Below, piece after piece: positions 11,040 through 21,080 of a stretch of DNA of 64,000 nt. The DNA lies in NCBI GenBank assembly GCA_003313425.1, contig NHZP01000008.1, positions 124,001 through 188,000 of the forward strand. Direction: 5' to 3'. The notes below the pieces were generated by a model. That model saw only the letters and a list, made by a program, of their open reading frames with translations, was not told the DNA's origin and did not search any database. The translations under genes and the position numbers were made by a program. The DNA comes from Pseudopyrenochaeta lycopersici (taxonomy: Eukaryota > Ascomycota > Dothideomycetes > Pleosporales > Pseudopyrenochaetaceae). Within the stretch, counting starts at the first letter, position 1. Each line of letters begins with the position of its first letter.

Positions 11040-12277
11040 TTAGCTCTGCGTTGAACTTATTTCTGCCTTGACGGCTGTGTCAACCTTGAACTCTGCCGGC
11101 TTACCATCTAACACATCTGGCGGTATTACTAGTTGAGTTCCAGCATCCTCAAGTTTGGTTGTCACAAAAGCAAGAGGTATTTCCGGGCCCCATACAAATA
11201 AGGAGTCAGGGCCGGCGGGAACTCGCCCCTCAGGTGTATCCTGATTGACCAAATCGCCGTCAGAGTAATGTTCAACAATGTTCCCGGAGCCATCAAACCT
11301 ATGATCAATCAGTCCGAGAACAATAAAATAAAAGTGCTTTAATTCCGTAATGTTCCGAGGAAAGGAAATGTCGTGATCATACCAGTAATCAAAAATCTGA
11401 CTGCCCAGAACATGCCGCCCAATCCCCCAACAGTTCGTCCAACCTTTTCTCTCAAGCCAATGATGACCTATGGTCTGTTCATCGAAATTGTTGACTTCAT
11501 AGCTTGAGTGATGGCAATAGGTGGCTGCTCCGTCTATCGCACTCAAAAAGAAGCTCTGAGTATCGCATGAGCAACAACAATCGAATTTCTTTCGGGTATG
11601 TAATATGGACTTACGTGGTGATCGGTGAACACCTCATCAAGGTCGATATGGAGGAAACACGTCTCATCCTTGCCTGACGCAGCATTGAAGCTTGAATCGG
11701 TAGGCTTCAAATTGATATTCCTAGTGTACCACTCGCGTGTCTCCTCAAATTTAGCCTTTGGAACCGCGAATCCGTAATGACCCAACTTGTGAATAGGACT
11801 AGGTCCAGATGTAAAACGACGAACTTCACCCTTGCGCAATTTTTTGAGTGCCCCATTTGGTACCGGGCTCGTGATCTCGCGTCCAGGTATAGACTCTTCC
11901 AACGGAGCCTCTCGAAGCTTCTGCCCGTGAACGAAATGTACAAACATGCCATTAGGATCCTGGAGGGAAACAATTTTACCGCCGCCAGGGCCATCATTAT
12001 CTCTGATCTTGGTAGCGCCGGGCAGAGCGGCTGCTATGTCCAGATCTGACTGAGAGTTAACAACCCACGCTCCGCCCAGGAAGTGGCGTTCTCCATCCTG
12101 GGATTGCTCCGCTATGTTGAGGTATGGCTCTATTCCATAGCCTCGAAGATATACCCTGTTACTGTCTTGACGTTCAATCTCAAGGCCGAAATCGATCAAA
12201 AAGTCGACTGCTTTCTGAAGGTCCGGATGTTGGTAGTGTACGTAAGCGAGTCTGAGAACGCGGATTCTGGCGGCCAT
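11040..12277 (-). CDS. VOC-fold extradiol ring-cleavage dioxygenase
   Basis: Fe(II)/Mn(II)-dependent type I extradiol dioxygenase, cutting a catecholic ring next to the diol with O2. Three exons (12277-11615, 11555-11383, 11298-11040) encode 364 aa. The last intron (84 bp, GTATGA...CATAG) is in frame and would otherwise add 28 spurious residues. Two vicinal-oxygen-chelate repeats are seen: a degenerate N-terminal one (AYVHYQHPDLQKAVDFL) and a catalytic C-terminal one. The expected 2-His-1-Glu metal site is present as His167 (LGHYGFAVP), His236 or 237 (YCHHSSYEV) and Glu288 (GNIVEHYSDGD). It shares a divergent promoter with the Baeyer-Villiger gene. It is close in layout to BphC/HpaD-type enzymes, and its presence implies meta cleavage. 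Confidence 0.9.
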
Positions 12278-12656
12278 GTTTTGTAATTAAATACGATCAA
12301 ATTTTTGTTGGAGAATTAATATATTGATCAAGTCGTATTTATTGCCTTTTTTTCTGTGCAAGTGCTAGCAAGCACCTGCCAAGGAGTACAGGCGGGTTTT
12401 CGCAAATGCCTCGTTCCATTTAATGTGGGGACGGAAATCGGACGGTGGTTGTTCCAAGTACGGAAGTCGGGGAACAGTAGCGTATTTCGGAATGGGACCG
12501 GGTAATGGGGAGGGTTCGATCCTTTAGTTCGAATAAGATCATAATAAGGAATGAATATTGATAGGAAATTATTATGCTATAGGTAGTTGCAGCATCTAGT
12601 AACTTTTCAAGTTCAGATATCTACCTAGTCCAGTCAACGTTATCAATACCCTGACC
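12278..12656. promoter_or_regulatory. Divergent dioxygenase/BVMO promoter
   Basis: The 379-bp region between two divergently transcribed pathway genes probably co-controls both. It contains several CGG triplets (12429-12500), including the inverted pair at 12488-12500. Confidence 0.5.
12488..12500. promoter_or_regulatory. Possible Zn2Cys6 site CGG-N7-CCG in divergent promoter
   Basis: CGGAATGGGACCG is an inverted CGG pair with a 7-nt spacer, centred between the dioxygenase and BVMO starts. It could be bound by the cluster's Zn2Cys6 factor (15135-17087). It is weak alone because the fixed part is only six bases. Confidence 0.3.
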
Positions 12657-14694
12657 ATGTCTTCCACACCGAGTCCACTACTCCAGCAGGATCTCAACGG
12701 CAACAGGAGGACTACAGAGAACTTCATTTTACGTGACCAGCCGATTCACGCAAATCGGCACATGAGAGTCATCTGTATTGGAGCCGGTGCATCGGGTATC
12801 TATCTCGCCTACAAATTAAAACATTACTTTACGGACTTCACACTTCACGTCTATGAAAAGAATGAAGATATCGGGGGTACTTGGTATGAAAACAGGTATC
12901 CCGGTTGTGCTTGTGATGTCCCAGCGTAAGTAGAACGATGATTTTGTCTCATGGATGGCAGCTCACACCACTCAGGCACAGCTATACCTACTCATTTCAT
13001 CCCAACCACGATTGGTCCGCCAATTATGCAGGTTCCAAGGAGATCTTCAAGTATTTCACAGATTTTGCAGATACCTACGGCTTGCGCAATTATCTCCATT
13101 GCAATCACAAAGTTGCCGCCGCTGCTTGGAACGAAGATGCGAAAGAGTGGAACGTAAAAATCCAAAAGTCTGATGGAACTGTATTCGAGCAGTCCTGCGA
13201 TTTCTTAATCAACGCAGCTGGAATTCTCAACAATTGGCGATGGCCTGCTGTCTCAGGTCTCGACTCCTTCAAAGGCCCACTCCTGCACTCAGCCGCTTGG
13301 GACGAAAGTATTGATCTTAGTGGAAAAAGAGTGGGGCTTATTGGTAACGGGTAGGCTCTCTAATGATGCATGTGTGATTTCTCAAGGGGAATCTAATTGT
13401 TCATACAGATCGTCCGGTATCCAGATCCTCCCGCAAATTCAGAAGTACGTCATTGGTATTAAATAATCCCTTCTTCGTACTTCGGCTCACATTCGATCAG
13501 GATCGCTTCGCACGTTACGACCTTCGTTCGAAGCCCAACATGGGTCAGCCCGACACAGGGTATGGAGTACCACAAGTACACCGACGAGGAGAAGGCTGCT
13601 TTCAGAAACCTGCCGGAAAAGTACCTTGAGATGCGAAGGTCAACTGAGAAAGCCGCAGCAACTGATACTTTCCCACTTTTAATAAGAGGGTCTGCAAGTA
13701 ATCTGGCCGCCGAGCAATACATAAGGCAACAGATGGAGCTGAGGCTTGGGGATGACAAACTTGTGTCCAAACTGACGCCAAAGTTCCCAGTTGGCTGCAA
13801 GCGCTTCACAGTAGGTTATACATCCCCTTAAACTAAATATCCGCTGATTCGAGATTGTATAGCCTGGCGTCGGCTATCTTGAGGCCTTGGTGCAGAAAAA
13901 TGTTACGGTGGTATTCGATGAAGTCGTAAAGATGACCCCTACGTCGTGCATTACACGGAATAACATCGAGACTGAACTGGATGCAATGATATGTGCAACA
14001 GGTTTCGACACGACCTACAAGCCTCGCTTCCCGATTATTGGCCGTGGTGGTAAAAACCTTTCTGAAGAATGGGCACATGAGCCTCGCACCTATCTCAGTG
14101 TAGCAGCCCACGGTTTCCCAAATTACTTCATGTGAGTTCCTACAGTGGTAAAACAAGGTTCTCGTATTGACAACTTGTTACAGGTTCCTCGGTCCCAACA
14201 GCCCAGTTGGCAACGGGCCTTTCATTGTCGCGATAGAAACTGAAGCCGACTACATGGCCCAATTAATGACTCGCTGGCAGAAGGAAGACGTCTCGTCTTT
14301 CGATCCGAAGCTTGAAGCCGTTAACGATTTTATCGAACAGAAAGATGCTGGAATGCGCAACACTGTTTGGGCTGGTGACTGCCCCGGCTGGTACAAGGAT
14401 CGAAGCTCCGGAAAAATTATAGCACTTTGGCCAGGCTCGACGCTACATTACATGGAAGCGCTCGCAAACCCCCGCTACGAAGATTTCGATATAACATATC
14501 GGAACAAGAACAGGTTTGCGTACTTCGGAAATGGATTTTCGCAGACAGAGCTGAACCCAAATGCTGATCCCGCGTTCTTCGTTCGCGACAAGGATGATGG
14601 GATACCGTTATTAACGCGCGTACAGATACAAAGTACTTACAACGCGAAGTCAATCGGAAATGTGCTCGACGTCGCCAAAAAGGTCACTATGTAA
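12657..14694 (+). CDS. Baeyer-Villiger-type flavin monooxygenase
   Basis: FAD/NADPH enzyme that would convert a ketone to an ester or lactone, for example an aryl ketone to an aryl ester. Six exons (12657-12925, 12976-13350, 13409-13444, 13501-13810, 13863-14131, 14184-14694) encode 589 aa, normal for the family. The FAD-binding GAGASG lies at residues 42-47 and is followed by [21 protein letters not shown]. The Baeyer-Villiger fingerprint FKGPLLHSAAWD spans residues 188-199 and the NADPH-binding GNGSSG 213-218. The later ATGFDTTYKPRFPIIGRGG and FLGPNSPVGNG segments also fit. It is divergent from the dioxygenase gene. In context it may turn an acyl-arene into an ester whose hydrolysis frees a phenol; this is inference. 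Confidence 0.92.
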
Positions 14695-15134
14695 CATTTA
14701 GCTTGTTTGGTTCACTAGGAATAACAAATGTTTATTCATCTCTACCAACGCCCTTTTGTTTTCAATTATCAGCGTATGGAGCACATGGAATGTAACCGTG
14801 TGATTGCGGTCATTGAATGACGGGGTCTTCCGTTCAAATCGGACCTGATATGAGACACGCACTAAGCCCCGGATTTGCTGCGGAGTAGCCACGGCCGGAA
14901 CGCGAGCACGAAGATTCATGATGCTTGATGTTTACTCCAGGTTGAGTTTTCCACTAGTAGAGTCGCTAAGCACAATTCATCATGACAAACCGAGAGCTGG
15001 GACAGCATACCAAAGATCTAGGGAAACCTCTCGCAGCGATGTCTTCTTCATAACCGCAAAGGGGTGTTGCAAAGCCGCAGCACTTTGGGTGAACCGCTTG
15101 AAAATTGTCGCTTGCAAAACTGGTTTTTTTTTAC
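14695..15134. other. Convergent 3' flanks of BVMO and regulator genes
   Basis: 3' flank between convergent genes. A weak tRNA-like fold (14766-14851) was examined and rejected. Nothing else is seen. Confidence 0.5.
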
Positions 15135-17087
15135 TCAAAAGGGGCCAGAGAAGCTAGAAGACTTCGGGCTGAGACCTATTGTCGAGGTTACAAAGCAGGT
15201 CAGATAGCGTTTGACCAGTTCTTCGTCAGTTGTGGTGGAGGCATCAAACTGCTCGCAGATTTCATCTACTCCTAGATAGGAAATATTATTAATCGCAGAT
15301 GTCATGATAATCTCATGTAGACTCAGCTTACTTAATGCGATCAATCCGATAGTCCAATTGAAGGAGAACTGTCGTAGTAGTAGCCGTGAGAGATCGCGAC
15401 ATGAGGACAATGATGTGGAGTCACTCTTTTGCCCACCGTGATGGTCGGAAAAGGGATTCACGAGCAAGAATGTGAAGAAAGGATGTGCAGTGGCAACCTC
15501 GTCCTGTGTCCATCTTGACAATATCCTAGCCTTCTCAAACGCGAACGATTTGGGTGACAGGCTCTCCCCTGAAGTCTTTGCGCTAATTCCACGCATGTAC
15601 CATGACGCGGAAAGAAGCATGAGATGAGTACCAATAACCCAGTTCCAGTCATGCTTGTTTACAGGGCTAGAGTTTGTGCGATCAGCTTCTAGTAGCATTG
15701 ATGGGGGAAGTGCCAGCTTGGTGCAACTGATGTCGTTCTCTAGACGGATCTGCATGTCTGGAGAGATGCCATCTTTTCTGTTCCGAGAAGCTTGAACCAA
15801 CGCCATCAGATGATTTGCGACGAGGAACCAAGCTCTTGCACTCTGATTTTCTGCGTTATGTAATGCTTTCCAGCACGATCCGGGGTCTGAAATTAGTCTT
15901 GCGGAAGTCATCTCCACATCACTAAACCATTGCTCGTCAGAGACTGGTAGGAGAACCGAAATCCGAGTACAATCGATCATGTATGGTCGAGAGGAGACGA
16001 TGCTACCGAATGTGTCGAGTTCCCAGACCAGCCACCAAGCCCTGCGCATCTCCTCCTTCTCTGACCATGTCATCTCTTGGCCGGCGTTCGATTCTTCGCC
16101 ATCCATATCAGCCAGGCCGAGCTCGTAGGCTAATTGCACGCAAACGCCGGTGTGAACCCATCCCTGGAGATAAACGCCACGATTGTAGGAGTAGAAAGCG
16201 TACATTATGGATCCTTGCAAATATGCAAGTGTCGGGCTGGTAAGGGCTCTGCATTTGGAGAGATAGTCGCTGGCAGTTTCGAAGAATTCATGTCCACGGT
16301 CAACAGCTGGTTTATTTGCAAGTAGCTCGTGTGAGGAATACCGCGCGGCTAGCGAACAGGCAGTACATAGTAGTAAGGCTTCATCAGAGGCCAGGTCCTT
16401 AAAAGGATCGTCATTGATGAGATGATCGCCGTACCGACGTAAGAACCTAGTCTTATGTAAGATGGGCAACCAAGGTTGCACATGGTCAAAAAATAGGTCC
16501 ATGAGATGTGTGAATAGGGAAGTGGATGGAAGGTGATTTTGTGGAATGTCCACTTCGCTATCGGACGAACCAGAACAGGTTGAAGGAAACTGCAGTGACG
16601 ATTCATCAAAAAGCAGATTTGAAGATGTAAAGTCCACTAAATCTTGTGCTGAACTGGGTTCTGGATGCGGGGATGAAAAGTCCAATCTCTGAGATTGCCC
16701 TAGGGCTGCGTAATCTACGTTATCACCGAGTGTAAATAAATTAGAAAAATTGGAGGATGGCTGATTTGCCAAAGGCGCGGTTGACAGGTCGTTCCCTAGA
16801 AGTGGAAAAAGCCAATCGACATCGTTGAGAGCTTGTCTGGGGGTTTTCTTCCTGGGATGGAGGCTTGGCGTAGGTCTCTTTCGCTTGCTGGGGAATTGGC
16901 ATAGCGTGGATGTCCGATCGCATAGGCTACATATTGGGAGTTTTCGATCGCATCGAGTTTTCTTCTTGTGGCATGATTCACAAGCTCGTCGAGATAGAAG
17001 TTGCGGCTGCGCTACTGTTGCTTCAGTCGTGGCGATTTCGGTCATGGCGGATCGCAGATATTCCGGTCGTGTTTTTCTGCTTCTCAA
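15135..17087 (-). CDS. Zn(II)2Cys6 transcription factor, candidate cluster regulator
   Basis: Nuclear DNA-binding regulator of 650 aa in one uninterrupted frame. The binuclear zinc cluster C-x2-C-x6-C-x6-C-x2-C-x6-C lies at residues 36-63 (CESCHKKKTRC, then PICSLC), followed by a basic KRKRP linker. The middle region (about 190-450) has the fungal-specific transcription-factor domain, seen as FFDHVQPWLPILHKTRFL and RRAWWLVWELDTFGSIVSSRP. The start could be Met1 or Met15; both keep the zinc cluster. It lies at the edge of the aromatic cluster, convergent with the BVMO gene, as pathway-specific regulators often do. That it controls the cluster is inferred from position only. Confidence 0.9.
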   Translation of the reverse strand: MRSRKTRPEYLRSAMTEIATTEATVAQPQLLSRRACESCHKKKTRCDRKLPICSLCDRTSTLCQFPSKRKRPTPSLHPRKKTPRQALNDVDWLFPLLGNDLSTAPLANQPSSNFSNLFTLGDNVDYAALGQSQRLDFSSPHPEPSSAQDLVDFTSSNLLFDESSLQFPSTCSGSSDSEVDIPQNHLPSTSLFTHLMDLFFDHVQPWLPILHKTRFLRRYGDHLINDDPFKDLASDEALLLCTACSLAARYSSHELLANKPAVDRGHEFFETASDYLSKCRALTSPTLAYLQGSIMYAFYSYNRGVYLQGWVHTGVCVQLAYELGLADMDGEESNAGQEMTWSEKEEMRRAWWLVWELDTFGSIVSSRPYMIDCTRISVLLPVSDEQWFSDVEMTSARLISDPGSCWKALHNAENQSARAWFLVANHLMALVQASRNRKDGISPDMQIRLENDISCTKLALPPSMLLEADRTNSSPVNKHDWNWVIGTHLMLLSASWYMRGISAKTSGESLSPKSFAFEKARILSRWTQDEVATAHPFFTFLLVNPFSDHHGGQKSDSTSLSSCRDLSRLLLRQFSFNWTIGLIALSKLSLHEIIMTSAINNISYLGVDEICEQFDASTTTDEELVKRYLTCFVTSTIGLSPKSSSFSGPF

Positions 17088-18449
17088 TCTTCAAGCAGAA
17101 TTATCGAAGCTGAGAAACGAGGTGCGCATTGTGCAGTCGGAGACGACAGAAGCGAAGCTGCGATTTGGGGCATATATTGTGGGGAACCTGGTCACACCTC
17201 GGTCTTCGCCCGCATTTGTCCGCGCAACGATTAGTGAAACTGTTGCTTTCATTGGTTCATGTGCGAAAGAGTCCCCACGGGATTTCGTGGTGCCGCGAAA
17301 GTTGATAATAATTGGGCTCTGTAACAGAAGCAACATAGTAGCAGAATGCAACAACTACCTCCCTATAACGCCATAGGACCTTTGAAATAGTGTTTGGTAA
17401 GTAAGACTTCCATAAGAGTATTTAGAAAATGTCTCATACCTCTGTAAGCTTGTGTGAGAGGTTCCGTAGTTCCTCATCCGTACATCCGGATGTTTGTTAG
17501 AGAAGAAGGCCCCACATCCGATGTAATTGGTCAACTCTATCTAGGTGCCTGTTTGTCTACACATCAATCGAATATCTCATGTAATTGCTACAGAAGTATG
17601 AGTAGGGGTCTATTTATATACAGGTACAACAGAGACTCATTCTCGTGTATATTGCAATCATAAAATCTTACACTGAAGCGAATGTGTAACTAAAGAGGTA
17701 TATTCAAGCCTTTACCTTTGCTCATTTCATTTGCAAACCTGAGTTTATGGCAATACTCACGAGTTGAAATCGTGGGAAATATGCAGAGCAAATGAGCCAG
17801 AGTTCTAGTGAGTTCTAGTGAACAAATCTTCGATAATCATACTGGGCATGTCATAGATATTGGATTCGTAGAAAAGATTGAAGATTTACTGCTGTTGTTA
17901 AAACTGTTCCTGGGCGATCAGGCCTGTGCATTACAGCTAGTTAAAATGAGCTCACATTCAAGCACCATAGCAGATGGTAGTCCTGTATGGCCTTTAGTAT
18001 ATCCGCTCACATGATTCTGGCTGAGATTGAGGTTATTTGCGCGTGTATGAGTGTTCGGGGAGTGCTTTCATATCCAGCGATCAATTGAGTTGTTATAGTG
18101 AGGGAATAGAGCGTTATCACAACCACAGTGATGTTATCAGCATGGCGAGTTCAATTGGCTAGGTGGTGCTGCTTGACAAGCCATGATCATCGAGAAGGTG
18201 CTTTGATAATGCTATGCGATAGTGAAGAGGCATGTCTATTATACATATGATGTCCAATGACATTCCATGGCGTGACCTTGCTTGTGGCGATCCGGAACAT
18301 AACATGGCCGAGCCCTAAGAATCAGGGCCCGTGCAGATGCGATCACGTGGTGAATTATGATTATGAAGCAAAAAAGTCGCGCATACAATCAGTAAGTAGG
18401 CCGAATAGATGCAGAAGGAGCGCAGAAAATGATGATCAAGAAACAAAGT
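17088..18449. other. Intergenic region, no gene recognised
   Basis: It spans the regulator promoter and the 3' flank of the ZIP transporter, and marks the right border of the aromatic cluster. A perfect 10-bp tandem duplication (agttctagtg) lies at 17801-17820. The open frames here are short and unlike known proteins. Confidence 0.5.
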
Positions 18450-19841
18450 CTATGCCCATGCGCCGACCAATGCCATCAATAACGCTCCGCATACGACACT
18501 GGCGCAAGCTTGCAGGCGTCTCTTCCCCTGTAGACTAACGTAGCTCTCGTCACTGAGGAAATCTTCGGCGAGAAGCTCCACCAGGCCGGCGAATAAGAGC
18601 AGGCCGCTGGAGATGGCGTTCATGAAGCCAACGGTCAGTAAGCCAGTTTGACTTGCGGGGTCGTATAAGGTATGTATGGCTAGGCCAATAGCTTGCCCAA
18701 TTGGCGTAGTAGTGCCGTATGCCAGGGCCATCAGCCAAGGTTTCAGAGACCCAACTGGGAAGCGGATAGCGCTAATTCTTGATCCGAGCGCAAAGCCCTC
18801 GAACGTCTGGTGGAATGAAATGGCAACGAGGAGCACGGCAAATGGGGTTCCGGTCGCTACGGACAGTGCCATGCCAATAAAGACACTGTGGAAGAGAATA
18901 CCAGCCTCAAGCAGCAGGCACTGCAAGAGCAGTTTCTGGTTCTGGGCCTCGGTCTTTTCAGCAGTCTCAGGTGAGTGGTCGCGCAGACGTTGAGTTTGCT
19001 TGCGAGCATGGGGACGTGAAAGGAGACGAGAGTCATCTTCTGAATCTTCTGCTTCTTGCGGCCCAAGCTCCTCTGGACTGATGTCGAGGTCTGAGTCGTT
19101 ATCATCATCAATGGAGTCTTGCTTGACGTGGCTGTTGGGTGCACTTGGGGCCATTGGCGAGGCAATTGAAAGGGAGGGCGATCGCCCTGCCATCAGATTG
19201 TCTGATGACTCCATGTCATGCAGCACGATAGCGGGAACATGCCCATTGGTTCTCGGGGTGCTGTTGGTGTATCTCCCGTAGCTATGGCTCCGTCTATGAG
19301 GCGGATGTGCATTGTCCTGGCGATGGTCGAGACCCAATGTCTCGTATTCGATTGAATGCACGTGTCCAGCGCCTCTTGAGGCAAAGAACATCTCAATGCC
19401 CACTACGACAAAGACTGATGTCATGGCGATGAGGCCGGGGGTGGCCGGGTAGCCCTTGTTCCAAAAGTGAGGGAGACATGGGTCGGTGAGGGACTCGAAG
19501 GCGGTGGGGAGCAGATGGACAAAGGCGGTGGCGATGAGGACGCCGGTGCCAAAGTGTCTGGATAGGAAGAGGAACTTGTGTGGGATGGGGAATCCGGGAA
19601 AGCGCTTGACGACGATGGGGAAGGAGCAAGCTGTGCATGTCAATTCCAATTCCACATTGGGCAAGAACAGCCAGCAAGAGGACGTACCCGCAGTGCTCAG
19701 CCCGAGTATCAGGAACAGGGCGAAGACATGGAGGGGAGTGTTGTAGGTGCCTTTTCCGGCTTTGCTCCCGCACGTCGGGCGGTCGTTTCTTCGGAGAAGC
19801 TCAGCTCTGAGCAGCTCAGTGGGCAGGCCTAGCAATGGCAC
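18450..19841 (-). CDS. ZIP-family zinc/iron transporter
   Basis: Integral membrane metal importer of the ZIP family, moving Zn2+ or Fe2+ into the cytosol. Two exons (19841-19688, 19630-18450) encode 444 aa. The 57-bp intron (GTACGT...GCACAG) is in frame; reading through it would insert residues between GLSTA and ACSFPIVV. Transmembrane segments are seen near both ends. A long hydrophilic, His- and acid-rich loop (about residues 150-285) separates TM3 from TM4, as usual for fungal plasma-membrane or vacuolar ZIPs. The signature metal path is present as HSVFIGMALSVAT in TM4 and SFHQTFEGFALG in TM5. The promoter side is GC-rich. It is unrelated to the neighbouring catabolic cluster. Confidence 0.93.
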   Translation of the reverse strand: MPLLGLPTELLRAELLRRNDRPTCGSKAGKGTYNTPLHVFALFLILGLSTAGTSSCWLFLPNVELELTCTACSFPIVVKRFPGFPIPHKFLFLSRHFGTGVLIATAFVHLLPTAFESLTDPCLPHFWNKGYPATPGLIAMTSVFVVVGIEMFFASRGAGHVHSIEYETLGLDHRQDNAHPPHRRSHSYGRYTNSTPRTNGHVPAIVLHDMESSDNLMAGRSPSLSIASPMAPSAPNSHVKQDSIDDDNDSDLDISPEELGPQEAEDSEDDSRLLSRPHARKQTQRLRDHSPETAEKTEAQNQKLLLQCLLLEAGILFHSVFIGMALSVATGTPFAVLLVAISFHQTFEGFALGSRISAIRFPVGSLKPWLMALAYGTTTPIGQAIGLAIHTLYDPASQTGLLTVGFMNAISSGLLLFAGLVELLAEDFLSDESYVSLQGKRRLQACASVVCGALLMALVGAWA

Positions 19842-21080
19842 CCCCGTCAGTATATAAGCGCCACTAATCTTGCAGAGGGCAGGAGAGGCGACTGGCCTGC
19901 TATGAGATGGTCGCCAGCCGTCATGGCGAAGTCGCCAGCTGCGCGAAATTCCGATGCGCGCGGTGCCCGGTGGAGGTTGCCAGTGAGCTCAGGGGCGGCG
20001 ACTCTTTGTTCCTTGGGTGGCGTCGTCGAATCCGCGCGCTTCCATCTCCTCGTCGACGCTTCACGCGGTTCTGGGTGGTTGCGAAATGTCCCGACTACGC
20101 AGTTCCAAATGCGACGAAGCGTTGAAGTCAAGGGTCCACGCGTGTGCACCCCTGTCCGAGGCCCGAGCAACCACCACGACCATATCTTTAGAAACCTCAA
20201 TAACACAACACGGCCGCAACACGCGAATGGGGCATGGGCATGATTCATGGCGGGCATTGCCAGCCGCGCGCTGCTCTTGCACTCATCGGCCTCGCAGGGC
20301 TGGGCTCCAGGGGCAGCTGCCTCGTCAAACGGCCAGACGTCATATCTCGTGGCCGTTGAGCCATAGTCGGTACGCCGAGCGCATGGTTCCGCTCCCCGAA
20401 TCGGCGGTTCCGACACCAGCAGCGGCCATGGGCATTTCCAACAACCAATATCGCATCCTATCAGCCTCAAAGAAACAATTCAAATTCCGATAAGATGACA
20501 TGGCCCCATCAGTCAGCCCACAGGCACGCACATTACGACGGACAGCAGGTGCCATGATTCCCATGCAACGCCGGCGCCAACCAGGAACAAAGGCTATTTT
20601 TGAGAGGGCTTCGGCAGAAGCTCGCCGCATGGCTTCACGGCCTACATATATGCCAGAGTCCCTGCTTCACCCGCCTTCTTCTAGAACGCGTTCCGCGGCC
20701 ACAGCAGCAGCACTCAGGCACCCGCGCAAACCCACGCAACCACACAAAGAGACGACCCGTCGACAAGTGGTAGCAGGCTCCCCGTCACCCCAGGCCTCGC
20801 TTCTGCACCCTAGCACGAATCGGGTGCTTGATAGTTTTACCTCTCCAACCCCTCCAGCACCTCCAGTTACACTCCAGAAACGCAACAGCCGCAGCCCAAC
20901 GCCACTCCGGCAGCCGTTTCAACCAAAATGGTGGCAACCGAGCATCAATTAGGAAATTTGAGCCTTGCCACTACCCGCAACTTTCTCCCGGTCAGACCTT
21001 GCTGAGCTCCGCCATCATCGCCTTTCTCTGGAACAGGACCTCCAAATACGGCGTACCGCTGGTCCTGAGCCCGGGGGAGA
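19842..21080. other. GC-rich divergent promoter region
   Basis: The 1.2 kb between the ZIP transporter and the transcription factor 21081-23370 is GC-rich and has long overlapping frames in most phases. Their translations are low-complexity (Arg, Pro, Ser, Ala) and unlike any family I know. I treat them as non-coding promoter/5' UTR sequence, although a non-conserved small protein cannot be ruled out. Confidence 0.5.

Noticed and set aside
14766..14851. tRNA-like fold with B-box GTTCAAATC and 6 of 7 acceptor pairs
   Set aside because: No T at position 8, D-loop too short, no acceptable anticodon arm; most likely chance in a 3' flank.
263..17087. Secondary-metabolite biosynthetic cluster
   Set aside because: No PKS, NRPS, terpene cyclase or DMAT synthase is present; the enzyme set fits degradation better.
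19631..19687. Insertion in TM1 of the ZIP transporter
   Set aside because: It is an in-frame 57-bp intron with GTACGT donor and CACAG acceptor; removal restores the typical family sequence.
19842..21080. Long overlapping frames in GC-rich DNA (for example 19847-20470 and 20500-20952)
   Set aside because: Few stops are expected in GC-rich DNA; translations are low-complexity and unlike any family.
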